From NCBI GenBank assembly GCA_964619485.1, contig CAZUCI010000013.1:1-48043 (forward strand): a stretch of DNA of 48,043 nucleotides, read 5' to 3'. The translations under genes were made by a program, and so were the position numbers. A model generated the notes under the pieces. That model was given only the letters and a program-made list of their open reading frames with translations. It did no database searches and was not told the origin of the DNA. How positions within the stretch are numbered: position 1 is the stretch's first letter; each line of letters starts with the position of its first letter. The stretch comes from UBA2882 sp964619485 (lineage in GTDB: Bacteria > Bacillota > Clostridia > Lachnospirales > Lachnospiraceae). Of this stretch, positions 17,426 through 27,572 are shown in pieces.

Positions 17426-18589
17426 TTATTTTACTACACGTACTCTGAATACTCCATCAATAGACTGAAGCTTTGCAGCTACCTCTTCTGTAGCCTTTGC
17501 TTCAATGTCAAACATGGAAACAGCAAAATCTCCTCTTGATTTGTTGCTCATATCAGAGATATTAATGTTCATATCACCAAAGCAGCCTGCCAGCTTTGTA
17601 ATCATATTGGCAATATTATTGTGGAATACAGCTACACGGCCCTCTTTCACACAAACACCCATGTCAAGTGCAGGATAATTAACACTGTTTTTAATATTAC
17701 CATTTTCCAGATAATCGACCATTTCCTTTACACCCATCATAGCACAGTTATCCTCAGACTCCTCTGTGGATGCTCCAATATGAGGTGTTACAATACAGCC
17801 AGGTTTTCCAACAGTTGTTGTATTTGGGAAATCTGTTACGTATTTACGAATCTTACCAGCTTCAATTCCTGCGAGCACATCTGCTTCATTACAAAGAATA
17901 TCTCTTGCAAAGTTTAAGATTACCACTCCATCTTTCATTTTAGAGATAGCCTCTGCATTGATCATTCCCTTTGTTGAATCAAGTGCCGGTACATGAACAG
18001 TGATAAAATCACACTCTGCATAAATATCATCAACATTTAATACATGCTTTACATCACGGCTTAAATTCCATGCAGCATCAACGGATAAATAGGGATCATA
18101 TCCGTATACTTCCATTCCCAGATGCTTTGCTGCGTTTGCAACCTTGACACCGATGGCTCCAAGACCGATAATACCAAGCTTTTTGCCCATAATTTCAGAA
18201 CCGGCAAATTTTTTCTTTTCCTTTTCGGTTGCTTTGGCAACATCAGCATTTTCACCCTGTGTTTTTACCCAGTCAATTCCACCGGTAATATCACGGCAGG
18301 CCAAAAGCATACCGCAGATTACAAGCTCTTTTACAGCATTGGAATTAGCGCCAGGAGTATTAAATACCACAATACCCTTTTTGGCACAGTCCTCCAGCGG
18401 AATATTATTAACACCGGCTCCTGCTCTGACAACAGACAAAAGCTTATCAGAAAATTCCATGGAATGCATATCTGCACTTCTTACCATAATGCCATCTGCT
18501 GCATTTACATCATCTGTCCTGGTGAATCCTTCACCAAATTTATCAAGTCCTACCTGAGCGATAGGGTTCATACAATAATACTGAAACAC
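17426..18589 (-). CDS. serA: D-3-phosphoglycerate dehydrogenase with ACT domain
   Basis: The first step of serine synthesis, oxidising 3-phosphoglycerate with NAD. Seen in 387 residues: VVRAGAGVNNIPLEDCAKKGIVVFNTPGANS, the NAD-binding GIIGLGAIGVKVANAA, the catalytic-region VTPHIGASTEESEDN, and a C-terminal ACT-like domain (about 318-387; FGDMNINISDMSNKS) that usually senses serine. This is the short PGDH type. It starts at GTG 18589 behind SD GAAGGG. It lies 33 bases downstream of serC, in one operon. Confidence 0.96.
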   Translation of the reverse strand: MFQYYCMNPIAQVGLDKFGEGFTRTDDVNAADGIMVRSADMHSMEFSDKLLSVVRAGAGVNNIPLEDCAKKGIVVFNTPGANSNAVKELVICGMLLACRDITGGIDWVKTQGENADVAKATEKEKKKFAGSEIMGKKLGIIGLGAIGVKVANAAKHLGMEVYGYDPYLSVDAAWNLSRDVKHVLNVDDIYAECDFITVHVPALDSTKGMINAEAISKMKDGVVILNFARDILCNEADVLAGIEAGKIRKYVTDFPNTTTVGKPGCIVTPHIGASTEESEDNCAMMGVKEMVDYLENGNIKNSVNYPALDMGVCVKEGRVAVFHNNIANMITKLAGCFGDMNINISDMSNKSRGDFAVSMFDIEAKATEEVAAKLQSIDGVFRVRVVK

Positions 18590-18622
18590 GTCTTTGCCCT
18601 TCTTTCTATTGGTTCACGCAGG

Positions 18623-19705
18623 TTATGCGTTCTCTTCTTCAAATTTTTTCATAAAAGCAACCAGCTTTTCAACACCTTCTTTTGGCATAGCGTTGTAGAT
18701 GGATGCACGCATACCACCAACTGTTCTATGGCCTTTCAGATTAACAAAGCCTGCCTCTGTTGCTGCCTTCACGAATTTGGCATCCAAATCGGTGTCACCT
18801 GTTACAAATGGAACGTTCATCAGGGAACGGTCTTCTTTTACAACAGTGCCTCTGAACATTTTGCTCTGATCTAAGAAATCATAGAGAATTTTTGCTTTCT
18901 CTTCATTTCTTTCCTTCATAACAGACAGGCCGCCCATCTTCTTCAACCATTTAAATACCTTGCCACATATGTAGATATTGTAGCATGGAGGTGTATTGTA
19001 TAAAGACTCTGCATCGGCATGAATCTTATAGCGCAGCATGGTAGGAGTTCCCGGCAGTACATCCTCTGTAATCAGGTCTTCTCTGATAATACAGATTACC
19101 ATTCCTGCAGGACCTACGTTCTTCTGAACGCCGCCATAAATCATTGCATATTTGCTGACATCCACCGGTTCAGATAAGAAACAGGAGGAAACATCAGCCA
19201 CAAGGTTAACACCCTTTGTATTTGGAAGTGTATGGTACTTTGTTCCATAAATGGTATTATTCTCACAAATATAAACATAATCAAGATCAGAAGGAATATC
19301 CAAATTACTGCAGTCCGGAATATAGGAAAAAGTCTTGTCAGCACTGGATGCAAGCTCAATTGCTTCCCCGTACATTTTGCCTTCCTGGAATGCTTTCTTA
19401 GCCCACTGGCCTGTCACAATATAGCCTGCTTTTTTATTTTTCATCAGGTTCATTGGAATCATTGCAAACTGCTGACTTGCACCACCCTGTAAAAATAAAA
19501 CCTTATAATTATCAGGAATGTTCATCAGTTCTCTTATATCAGCCTCTGCCTCTTTGATGATATTGTCGTAAACCTTAGATCGGTGGCTCATCTCCATTAC
19601 GGACATTCCACTTCCCTGGTAATCTAACATTTCATCTGCAGCTTCTTTTAATACTTCTTCAGGTAAAACTGCCGGACCTGCTGAAAAATTATAAACTCTG
19701 GACAC
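18623..19705 (-). CDS. serC: Phosphoserine aminotransferase
   Basis: The 360-residue PLP enzyme makes phosphoserine from 3-phosphohydroxypyruvate. Seen: N-terminal RVYNFSAGPAVLPEEVL, FLQGGASQQFAMIPMNL, and the PLP-lysine motif YGGVQKNVGPAGM. Length is typical. Start GTG 19705 follows GAGGAGG by 9 bases. It is the first gene of the serC-serA operon, with a clear promoter at 19742-19770. The phosphatase serB is not nearby. Confidence 0.97.
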   Translation of the reverse strand: MSRVYNFSAGPAVLPEEVLKEAADEMLDYQGSGMSVMEMSHRSKVYDNIIKEAEADIRELMNIPDNYKVLFLQGGASQQFAMIPMNLMKNKKAGYIVTGQWAKKAFQEGKMYGEAIELASSADKTFSYIPDCSNLDIPSDLDYVYICENNTIYGTKYHTLPNTKGVNLVADVSSCFLSEPVDVSKYAMIYGGVQKNVGPAGMVICIIREDLITEDVLPGTPTMLRYKIHADAESLYNTPPCYNIYICGKVFKWLKKMGGLSVMKERNEEKAKILYDFLDQSKMFRGTVVKEDRSLMNVPFVTGDTDLDAKFVKAATEAGFVNLKGHRTVGGMRASIYNAMPKEGVEKLVAFMKKFEEENA

Positions 19706-19741
19706 TTTTTTGTCCCTCCTCTAAATAAAATACTAAATTTC

Positions 19742-19770
19742 ATTTTACCTTTCTATCTTTTTGAAGTCAA
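19742..19770 (-). promoter_or_regulatory. Promoter of serC-serA
   Basis: Minus-strand -35 TTGACT (19765-19770), 17-base spacer, -10 TAAAAT (19742-19747). The leader is about 30 bases, with no obvious attenuator. Confidence 0.75.
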
Positions 19771-19800
19771 TAACAAATTATTTTCCCATCATTTTTTCTT

Positions 19801-21207
19801 CTAATAGAACATAATTACCGGAGTTCCTACCTCCACCATATCGTATAGCTGGCTCACTGCCTTAGTCGGTGTATTTATACACCCATGGGAACCGTTTCTT
19901 TTATAAATTGTTCCACCAAAGCTGCCTCTCCAGCTGGCATCATGGATTCCGATATTTCCATATACCGCCATCCAGTAGGATACCGGTGTCTGATAGTCTT
20001 CTCCCCTCAAAACGCGGTTTCTCTGCTTAAAATATACATAACAGACTCTCTGGGGTGTTCCACGTGACAGGCTTGTGTTGCCGGTCACTACATCAGTCTG
20101 TACAACAATCTGACCATTTTTATAATAGTACATTTTCTGATTGGTCATATCAACCTCAATATAGGTAGTTCCAATATCAGAAGCTCCAGTTCCAAAGCCT
20201 CTTTGTGAATACAGAGCATCTGCTTTGGTGCTCTTCCCACCCATGACTGCTTCCATCAAAAAATCCGTTTCCTGCTTCTGATCCAGCTTATATCCATAGG
20301 TTCCCTTCTCAATCACAACAGTTCCACCCCTTGTCGGCGAAAAAGTCCAGGGACCTCCGGCAGTATCATGCTTTTTGGAAAGACCGAAAACATATTCTTC
20401 TACTTTTTCCTGATTCAGACAGGGCGCGTCTGAATCATCCAGCAAAATGGTGCCCTCTTCATCGGTTGCAATCCATTCACTGATTTCCTTTCTGTCCAGA
20501 GTTTCTTCCCCGTCATAAAAGGATAGAACGATACTCGTGTCAAGTATCGGCTCAAGCTTTTTCCACAGGGAAAGAGTCTCCTTCATAGCCCTGTTGTATT
20601 CCACCACCGTGTAACAGTTTTCACTTTCAAGATTTATTTCCGTTTTTCCGTCTTTTAAAGCAAGGCCTATTTTATCTGCAGCCAGCTTCTGATCTAACAG
20701 ATTCCTGGTATCATCCTTTAAATAATAGCCATCCTTATCCTTGCAGATTTCCACCTCAATATGCTCAGGGTCCGAAAGATTTTTCATAAAGTCCAGCTTC
20801 AAAAGATACTGATTCAGCTTTTCGGAATCAAAGCTGCCCTTCGGCTCCAGATAAAATTGATTTGTGGTGCCATAAACCAGGGAAGCAAGCCAGGAAAAGG
20901 GGTCCTGCTTTTTTAAAATCTGCTTCAGCTCCTCCTCATAGGAATAGGCATAATCAAATTGGTCCACTGCAAGCTCATACCGATTGCCTTCTCTGTCTAT
21001 AATGCAAAAAGAAGGCTTCTGGGTTTTTTCAAGGAGCATTTCATTCAATTCATCCGGTGTTTTACCGGCTGCATAATTGTGATTGATCACCATTCCATTT
21101 CGAAAGGTTCCCGCATAATATGCCACAAGGGCAAAATATACGGTAGCACAAATCAGAATTGGTGTAAAAACAATGATGCAGCTGATAATAATCAGTTTTT
21201 TCTTCAT
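19801..21207 (-). CDS. L,D-transpeptidase (YkuD) with peptidoglycan-binding-like repeats
   Basis: The 468-residue protein has an N-terminal membrane anchor (KKKLIIISCIIVFTPILICA, residues 2-21 and on), a middle region like PG_binding_4 domains, and a C-terminal YkuD domain. Its active site is IHDASW...SHGCIN, with catalytic Cys at about 443 and His at 441. It would form 3-3 cross-links or attach proteins to peptidoglycan outside the membrane. It follows ilvB by 24 bases on the same strand with no terminator between, so it may be read from the leuB promoter, although its role is unrelated. Confidence 0.9.
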   Translation of the reverse strand: MKKKLIIISCIIVFTPILICATVYFALVAYYAGTFRNGMVINHNYAAGKTPDELNEMLLEKTQKPSFCIIDREGNRYELAVDQFDYAYSYEEELKQILKKQDPFSWLASLVYGTTNQFYLEPKGSFDSEKLNQYLLKLDFMKNLSDPEHIEVEICKDKDGYYLKDDTRNLLDQKLAADKIGLALKDGKTEINLESENCYTVVEYNRAMKETLSLWKKLEPILDTSIVLSFYDGEETLDRKEISEWIATDEEGTILLDDSDAPCLNQEKVEEYVFGLSKKHDTAGGPWTFSPTRGGTVVIEKGTYGYKLDQKQETDFLMEAVMGGKSTKADALYSQRGFGTGASDIGTTYIEVDMTNQKMYYYKNGQIVVQTDVVTGNTSLSRGTPQRVCYVYFKQRNRVLRGEDYQTPVSYWMAVYGNIGIHDASWRGSFGGTIYKRNGSHGCINTPTKAVSQLYDMVEVGTPVIMFY

Positions 21208-21231
21208 TCATTGCCCAACTTTTATCTTTGG

Positions 21232-22908
21232 TTAATTCTTATTCAGATCATCCTCATCAAATACTTCACTTATGGGTTTTCCAGGCGAAACCATTGGAAA
21301 TACCTTATCATCCTCTTCGATAACAACCTCAATCAGAGCAGGTTCCCCGCACGCGATAGCTTCCCTGATAGCAGGAAGTGCTTCCTCTCTTGTTGTAACA
21401 CGAAAAGCCTTACATCCAAGTGCCTCGGCAACCTTACAGTAGTCAACCTTATCGTTGAGAATGGTCTGAGAATAACGATGTCCGTAAAACAGGGTCTGCC
21501 ATTGTCTTACCATGCCAAGAACCTGATTGTTAATCACAACCTCAACAATTGGAATGTTATAACGGCTGGCTGTTGCAAGCTCCTGCATATTCATACGGAA
21601 GCAGCCGTCACCGGCGATGTTTACAACGGTTTTGTCCGGCATTCCCACCTTGGCACCGATACATGCACCAAGACCATAGCCCATGGTACCCAGACCACCG
21701 GAGGATAAAAATGTTCTTGGCTCAGAATATTGATAAAACTGAGCTGCCCACATCTGATGCTGCCCTACATCTGTGGTGATAATTGCCTTTCCGTCTGTCG
21801 CTTTGTCAATCTGTTCAATAAAATAAGGACAGGTCAGCTGGCTTTCACTATATTTTAAAGGATATTTTTCTTTATATGCTCTGATATGCTCTGTCCACTC
21901 AGAATTGTCTTTTTTAGAAAGCTTCTCATTCAGCTTTTCTAAAATTTCTTTCAAATCGCCCACAATGGAGGCATCCGTTTTAATATTTTTATTTACCTCT
22001 GCTGCATCAATATCAATATGTATGATTTTTGCATTTTCAGCGAATTTCTTTGGATTGCCGATTACACGGTCTGAAAATCGGGCTCCCAATGCGATAAGCA
22101 GATCACATTCTGACACACCCAGATTGGATGCTTTGGTTCCATGCATACCAATCATGCCTGTATATAACGGGTCATGGCCATCAAAAGCACCCTTTCCCAT
22201 AAGAGAATCACATACTGGTGCATCAATTTTATGAGCCAGCTCTCTTACCTGCTCTGCCGCTCCTGATAAAATTGCACCACCACCCACATACATGAATGGC
22301 TTCTTAGCTCCCTCAATAAGCTCTATAACCGTGTCAATGTCAGCCTGCGTATATTTGCCAGGTTTTTCAATTGCTCTTGGTACAGCCGGTTCAAACTCCG
22401 TTGTATTAGCAGTCACATCCTTGGTAATATCTACAAGTACAGGTCCCGGTCTTCCACTCTGAGCAATATAAAAAGCCTTACGCAGGGTTTCAGCCAGTTT
22501 GGTTACATCCTTTACAATATAGCCATGCTTGGTAATTGGCATGGTCACACCGGCGATATCTACCTCCTGAAAGGAATCATTTCCAAGGGCCGGCAGCGTT
22601 ACATTTGCTGTGATTGCAACAATTGGAATAGAATCCATATAGGCTGTCGCAATACCAGTGACAAGATTGGTCGCCCCTGGTCCGCTGGTTGCCATACACA
22701 CACCAACTCTTCCCGTTGCCCTCGCATATCCATCTGCAGCATGCGCTGCACCCTGCTCGTGGGATGTCAGCACATGGCGAATCTCATCACTGTGTTTATA
22801 CAGTGCGTCATATACATTTAAAATAGTTCCTCCCGGATACCCAAAAACTGTATCCACCCCTTGTTCTTTCAAACATTCAATTACAATTTCTGATCCTGTT
22901 AACTGCAT
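21232..22908 (-). CDS. ilvB: Acetolactate synthase large subunit
   Basis: A ThDP-dependent enzyme making acetolactate or acetohydroxybutyrate for Val/Leu/Ile. The 558 residues include the N-terminal GSEIVIECLKEQGVDTVFGYPGG, the FAD/ThDP region (GTMGYGLGACIGAKV, GDGCFRMNMQEL) and NNQVLGMVRQWQ. The start ATG 22908 follows GAGGGG by 8 bases. It lies 19 bases downstream of ilvD. The regulatory small subunit (ilvN) is not adjacent, unlike in many operons. Confidence 0.96.
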   Translation of the reverse strand: MQLTGSEIVIECLKEQGVDTVFGYPGGTILNVYDALYKHSDEIRHVLTSHEQGAAHAADGYARATGRVGVCMATSGPGATNLVTGIATAYMDSIPIVAITANVTLPALGNDSFQEVDIAGVTMPITKHGYIVKDVTKLAETLRKAFYIAQSGRPGPVLVDITKDVTANTTEFEPAVPRAIEKPGKYTQADIDTVIELIEGAKKPFMYVGGGAILSGAAEQVRELAHKIDAPVCDSLMGKGAFDGHDPLYTGMIGMHGTKASNLGVSECDLLIALGARFSDRVIGNPKKFAENAKIIHIDIDAAEVNKNIKTDASIVGDLKEILEKLNEKLSKKDNSEWTEHIRAYKEKYPLKYSESQLTCPYFIEQIDKATDGKAIITTDVGQHQMWAAQFYQYSEPRTFLSSGGLGTMGYGLGACIGAKVGMPDKTVVNIAGDGCFRMNMQELATASRYNIPIVEVVINNQVLGMVRQWQTLFYGHRYSQTILNDKVDYCKVAEALGCKAFRVTTREEALPAIREAIACGEPALIEVVIEEDDKVFPMVSPGKPISEVFDEDDLNKN

Positions 22909-22927
22909 CGCTCTAACCCCTCATTTT

Positions 22928-24595
22928 TTATTTCTTGATTTCCAGAATTGCGCCTCTGTTTCCACTGGTTACCATCTCTCTGTAGCGTGACAGATAACCG
23001 CTGGTTACCTTTGGCTCTCTTGGCTGCCATTTTGCTTTTCTCTGCTCTAATTCTTCCTCTGAAACCTTTAATTCCAGCTTTGTTTCAGGGATGTTAATAC
23101 TGATCAAATCGCCTTCTTCCACAAGGGCAATTGGTCCACCGACAGCAGCTTCCGGTGAAACATGACCGATGGATGCACCACGGGATGCTCCTGAGAAACG
23201 ACCATCTGTAATCAATGCAACACTGGATCCCAGTCCCATGCCTGCAATAGCAGAGGTAGGATTTAGCATCTCTCTCATTCCAGGACCGCCCTTTGGTCCT
23301 TCATAACGGATAACAACAACATCTCCGGCGACAATTTTGCCGGTTGTGATGGCTGTAATCGCATCCTCTTCACAATCAAATACTCTGGCTGGACCTTCGT
23401 GAACCATCATTTCAGGAACAACAGCGGAACGCTTTACAACACTTCCATCCGGAGCAAGATTACCCTTTAATACAGCAAGCCCGCCTGTCTTACTATATGG
23501 ATTGGATAATGGTCTGATTACCTCTTCATTTTTATTTACAGCATTCTTGATGTTTTCACCTACTGTTTTACCTGTGACTGTCATACAGTCTGTATGTAAA
23601 AGTCCAAGCTCTGTCAGCTCCTTCATGACAGCATACACACCACCGGCCTCATTGAGATCCTCCATATAGGTTGGACCAGCTGGTGCAAGATGACAGAGAT
23701 TAGGGGTTTTCTCACTGATTTCATTGGCAAAGGCAATATCAAAATCATAGCCAATTTCATGAGCAATTGCCGGAAGATGAAGCATACTGTTTGTGGAGCA
23801 GCCCAAAGCCATATCCACTGTCAAAGCATTTAATACAGCATCCTTGGTCATGATATCTCTTGGGCAGATGTTTTTGCGATACATTTCCATAACAGCCATA
23901 CCAGCGTGCTTTGCAAGCTTAATACGCTCAGAATATACAGCCGGAATGGTACCATTGCCCTGAAGTCCCATACCGAGTGCTTCTGTCAGACAGTTCATGG
24001 AATTTGCAGTATACATTCCAGAGCAGGAGCCGCAGGTTGGACATACTTTTTCTTCAAATTCTCTTACATCCTCCTCAGTCATGGTACCCGCTGCATGAGC
24101 ACCAACCGCCTCGAACATGGAGGAAAGGCTTCTCTTTTGTCCATGAACATGACCGGCTAACATTGGTCCACCGGAAACAAATACAGTTGGTATATTGACT
24201 CTGGCTGCCGCCATCAAAAGACCAGGAACATTTTTATCACAGTTAGGAACCATAACAAGTGCATCAAACTGATGTGCAAGCGCCATACACTCTGTGGAGT
24301 CAGCAATCAGGTCTCTTGTTACAAGGGAATACTTCATTCCCACATGTCCCATGGCAATTCCATCACAGACAGCGATGGCCGGAAAAACAACCGGAACTCC
24401 ACCGGCCTCGGCAACACCAAGCTTCACTGCGTTTACGATTTTATCCAGATTCATATGACCAGGTACAATTTCATTGTAGGAGCTGACAATACCAACCAAT
24501 GGCTTATCCATCTCTTCTGCCGTAAAGCCCAGCGCATTAAACAGGGATCTGTGTGGTGCCTGCTGCATTCCCTTTTTTACATTATCACTTTTCAT
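22928..24595 (-). CDS. ilvD: Dihydroxy-acid dehydratase
   Basis: The 555-residue Fe-S dehydratase of branched-chain amino-acid synthesis. Cluster-binding Cys are in PNCDKNVPG and PTCGSCSGMYTANSMNCLTEA. Also seen: GCSTNSMLHLPAIAHE and DGRFSGASRGASIGHVSPEAA. Length is typical. SD AAAGGAG lies upstream of the ATG at 24595. It is the middle gene of leuB-ilvD-ilvB. Confidence 0.97.
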   Translation of the reverse strand: MKSDNVKKGMQQAPHRSLFNALGFTAEEMDKPLVGIVSSYNEIVPGHMNLDKIVNAVKLGVAEAGGVPVVFPAIAVCDGIAMGHVGMKYSLVTRDLIADSTECMALAHQFDALVMVPNCDKNVPGLLMAAARVNIPTVFVSGGPMLAGHVHGQKRSLSSMFEAVGAHAAGTMTEEDVREFEEKVCPTCGSCSGMYTANSMNCLTEALGMGLQGNGTIPAVYSERIKLAKHAGMAVMEMYRKNICPRDIMTKDAVLNALTVDMALGCSTNSMLHLPAIAHEIGYDFDIAFANEISEKTPNLCHLAPAGPTYMEDLNEAGGVYAVMKELTELGLLHTDCMTVTGKTVGENIKNAVNKNEEVIRPLSNPYSKTGGLAVLKGNLAPDGSVVKRSAVVPEMMVHEGPARVFDCEEDAITAITTGKIVAGDVVVIRYEGPKGGPGMREMLNPTSAIAGMGLGSSVALITDGRFSGASRGASIGHVSPEAAVGGPIALVEEGDLISINIPETKLELKVSEEELEQRKAKWQPREPKVTSGYLSRYREMVTSGNRGAILEIKK

Positions 24596-24620
24596 TGTAT
24601 AATCTCCTTTTCTATGGCTT

Positions 24621-25724
24621 TTAATTTATTCCTTCACAGATTAAATCGCCCATTTTTGCAGTTCCAACCTGTGTAACCTTTTCTTTTCCCTCTTCATCCT
24701 GAGGCATGATGTCTATGGTTCTGTAGCCATCCTTTAAAACCTGCTTGACAGCCCTTTCAATCGCCTCTGCTTCTTTGTCAAGATCAAAGGTATAGCGCAG
24801 CATCATGGCAGCGCTGAGGATGGTTGCGATTGGATTGGCAATTCCTTTGCCTGCAATATCAGGTGCTGAGCCGCCGCTTGGCTCATAGAGACCAAATTTA
24901 GTATCATTGAGGCTTGCGGAAGAAAGCATTCCGATGGAACCGGTTACCATGCTTGCCTCATCAGATAAAATATCACCAAACATATTCTCGGTTAAAATGA
25001 CATCGAACTGTTTTGGGTCCTTGACCAGCTGCATTGCACAATTGTCAACCAGCATATGCTCCAGTGTAACATCGGGATAGTCCTTTGCGACCTCTTCCAC
25101 AACCTTTCTCCAAAGTCTGGAGGAATCAAGTACATTCGCCTTGTCAACACTGGTTACTTTTTTGCGTCTTTTCTGTGCAATTTCAAATCCCTTAATCGCA
25201 ATCCGTCTGATTTCACTTTCTGAGTAGGTAAGTGTATCAACAGCCTTTGTCTCGCCATTTTCTTCAAAGGTCTTCCGTTCTCCGAAATATAAACCTCCTG
25301 TCAGCTCTCGCATAATCATCATGTCAAACCCTTTTGCACTGATTTCTTCCTTCAGTGGGCAGGCAGCGGAAAGCTCATCATAAAGAACGGCCGGTCTTAA
25401 ATTTGCGAACAGGTTTAATGCCTTTCTAATCTTTAAAAGTCCTGCCTCCGGTCTGTTCTGTGGTGGAAGCTTATACCATGGGGAGGTCTGTGTATTTCCT
25501 CCAATTGATCCCATTAAGACTGCATCTGCAGCTTTCGCCTTATCTATTGCTTCATCCGTCAATGGTATTCCATGCACTTCAATCGAAGCGCCACCCATTA
25601 AAATATCCTCAAACATCATCTGATGTCCAAAAGTCTTTCCAACCTTACAAAGAACCTTTTTCGCCTCCGCAACAATTTCAGGTCCAATCCCGTCTCCCGG
25701 AATACATACAATATTCAAATTCAT
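24621..25724 (-). CDS. leuB: 3-isopropylmalate dehydrogenase
   Basis: The 367-residue enzyme oxidatively decarboxylates 3-isopropylmalate in leucine synthesis. Seen: VCIPGDGIGPEIVAEA, ANLRPAVLYDELSAACPL, and the NAD/metal region MFGDILSDEASMVTGSIGML plus EPSGGSAPDIAGKGIANP. ATG 25724 is preferred over TTG 25733 because AAGGA then sits 9 bases upstream. It is the first gene of the operon, with its promoter at 25774-25802. leuA, leuC and leuD are not in the window. Confidence 0.97.
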   Translation of the reverse strand: MNLNIVCIPGDGIGPEIVAEAKKVLCKVGKTFGHQMMFEDILMGGASIEVHGIPLTDEAIDKAKAADAVLMGSIGGNTQTSPWYKLPPQNRPEAGLLKIRKALNLFANLRPAVLYDELSAACPLKEEISAKGFDMMIMRELTGGLYFGERKTFEENGETKAVDTLTYSESEIRRIAIKGFEIAQKRRKKVTSVDKANVLDSSRLWRKVVEEVAKDYPDVTLEHMLVDNCAMQLVKDPKQFDVILTENMFGDILSDEASMVTGSIGMLSSASLNDTKFGLYEPSGGSAPDIAGKGIANPIATILSAAMMLRYTFDLDKEAEAIERAVKQVLKDGYRTIDIMPQDEEGKEKVTQVGTAKMGDLICEGIN

Positions 25725-25773
25725 TTTTTCCAATCCTTTCTTGTACGGACTATTTTTATAGTCTCATAAATTC

Positions 25774-25802
25774 ATCATATAGTAAAGTATTAGAAATATC
25801 AA
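25774..25802 (-). promoter_or_regulatory. Promoter of leuB-ilvD-ilvB
   Basis: Minus-strand -35 TTGATA (25797-25802), 17-base spacer, -10 TATGAT (25774-25779). The leader is only about 40 bases, so there is no T-box or leader-peptide attenuator; control, if any, would be at initiation. Confidence 0.7.
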
Positions 25803-25884
25803 CAAATTTCATATCAGAGCGCCTTATTATAATCTACAGGAATGTTTGGCATAAACAAGGGTTATTCAAGCTGCCGCATCAGAA

Positions 25885-25918
25885 ACAAAAAAGCTCTCTT
25901 CCATAACGGAAAAGAGCT
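25885..25918 (-). terminator. Terminator after yajC
   Basis: On the minus strand, AGCTCTTTTCC pairs with GGAAGAGAGCT (one T-G wobble) around a 5-base loop, followed by six Ts. It separates the tgt-yajC unit from the leuB promoter. Confidence 0.9.
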
Positions 25919-25940
25919 CATCTCATACAAATTACAGCAA

Positions 25941-26267
25941 CTATTTGGCTGGTGTTTCAGCACCCGGTTTTTCAATCTGTGCAATTGCTGTCTTATTCAT
26001 TGGAATACGACAGTTTTTGTTATTTCCAAACTCTACGATTACGGTATCATCGGAAATATCAATTACCATTCCATAAAAACCACTTGATGTCATTACACTA
26101 TCACCAATTTCCATGGTAGATAACATAGACTGCACTTTATTCTGCTCTTTTTTCTGTGGACGAATGAACATAAAATAAATTAATGCTGCAAAGAAAACGA
26201 CATAAATGACAATGCCAACGATTCCGCCTGTTGAAGCTGAAGCTGATTCACTTAATAAAATACCCAT
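25941..26267 (-). CDS. yajC: Preprotein translocase subunit YajC
   Basis: The 108-residue protein has a single membrane segment (about 15-36) followed by FIRPQKKEQNKVQSMLSTMEIGDSVMTSSGFYGMV, the YajC signature. YajC associates with SecDF in protein export. The start ATG 26267 follows TGGAGG by 6 bases; the longer frame to 26333 lacks an SD. It is downstream of tgt, the usual tgt-yajC order in bacteria, and ends at a strong terminator. Confidence 0.93.
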   Translation of the reverse strand: MGILLSESASASTGGIVGIVIYVVFFAALIYFMFIRPQKKEQNKVQSMLSTMEIGDSVMTSSGFYGMVIDISDDTVIVEFGNNKNCRIPMNKTAIAQIEKPGAETPAK

Positions 26268-26416
26268 AATGGACCTCCAAAATTTTCTACCCATAATGCT
26301 TTCTGTACAGAAAACCGCAAGCACCATAAGCAACTAAAAAGAATCATACACAAATAACACAAGTAATTCAAGTATTTTTCTTAAAATCAAACAAATTTCA
26401 TATTTTTTTCATAATC

Positions 26417-27550
26417 CTAATCCTGACCATGTTCCATGGAATAAAGCATTTCCTTCTTAAATGAAGCAAATCGGTTTTCATCCAGTGCAAGACGAATATC
26501 CTCCATCAGATGATTATAAAAATACAGATTATGAAGAACGCATAACCGCATACCAAGCATCTCCTTTGCCTTTAACAGATGTCTGATGTAAGCTCTGGTA
26601 TATCTGCGGCAGGCAGGACAATTGCACCCCTCCTCAATAGGTCTGTCATCGGTTTCAAATTTGGCATTCAGCAGATTGATTTTCCCAAATTTGGTATACA
26701 GATGTGCATGACGTCCATTTCTGGTTGGGTAAACGCAGTCAAAGAAATCAATACCACGTTCTACTCCCTCCAAAATATTGGCTGGTGTTCCAACGCCCAT
26801 GAGATAGGTTGGCTTTTTTTCCGGCAAATAGGGCACAACCTCATCCAGAATATGATACATCTGTTCATGGCTTTCCCCGACCGCAAGGCCTCCGACCGCG
26901 TAGCCCGGAAGATCAAATTCACTGATTATCTTTGCATGCTCAATACGAATATCAGGATAAATTGCCCCCTGATTAATTCCAAACAAAAGTTGATTCCTGT
27001 TAATGGTGTCCTCCAGAGTATTCAGTCTGGTCATTTCTGTCTTACAGCGCTCCAGCCATCTGGTTGTCCGCTCCACAGATTTTTGCACATAATCTCTGTC
27101 CGCCAGTGCCGGTGCACACTCGTCGAAGGCCATGGCAATGGTTGACGCAAGGTTGGACTGAATCTGCATACTTTCCTCAGGACCCATGAAAATTTTATGT
27201 CCATCTATATGAGAATGAAAGGTTACCCCCTCTTCCTTAATACTTCTAAGCCCTGCAAGTGAAAAGACCTGAAATCCACCGGAATCGGTTAGAATCGGTT
27301 TATTCCAGCTCATAAACTTATGAAGTCCCCCCATTTTTTTCACTACCTCATCTCCCGGTCTGACATGAAGATGATACGTGTTGGAAAGCTCAACCTGAGT
27401 CCCTATCTGCTCCAGATCCTCTGTGGAAACTGCCCCCTTAATGGCAGCTACCGTTCCAACATTCATAAAAACAGGTGTTTCAATCGTTCCATGAACTGTA
27501 TGAAACCGCCCTCTCTTTGCTCTTCCTTCTTTTTTCAACAATTCATACAT
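26417..27550 (-). CDS. tgt: tRNA-guanine transglycosylase (queuosine pathway)
   Basis: The enzyme exchanges guanine-34 for preQ1 in GUN-anticodon tRNAs. The 377 residues include DSGGFQVFSL (active-site Asp), VGGLAVGE, DCVYPTRNGRHAHLYT and the zinc site CNCPACRRYTRAY...H. ATG 27550 has GGAG 10 bases upstream and gives the normal family length; the frame extends further upstream without support. It is 22 bases from the upstream M15 peptidase gene. Confidence 0.97.
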   Translation of the reverse strand: MYELLKKEGRAKRGRFHTVHGTIETPVFMNVGTVAAIKGAVSTEDLEQIGTQVELSNTYHLHVRPGDEVVKKMGGLHKFMSWNKPILTDSGGFQVFSLAGLRSIKEEGVTFHSHIDGHKIFMGPEESMQIQSNLASTIAMAFDECAPALADRDYVQKSVERTTRWLERCKTEMTRLNTLEDTINRNQLLFGINQGAIYPDIRIEHAKIISEFDLPGYAVGGLAVGESHEQMYHILDEVVPYLPEKKPTYLMGVGTPANILEGVERGIDFFDCVYPTRNGRHAHLYTKFGKINLLNAKFETDDRPIEEGCNCPACRRYTRAYIRHLLKAKEMLGMRLCVLHNLYFYNHLMEDIRLALDENRFASFKKEMLYSMEHGQD

Positions 27551-27572
27551 AAAATAAAATCTCCTAAAGTAA

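Noticed and set aside
18122..18874. Plus-strand 250-codon frame opposite serA/serC
   Set aside because: Antisense shadow of two well-supported genes; no SD or domain.
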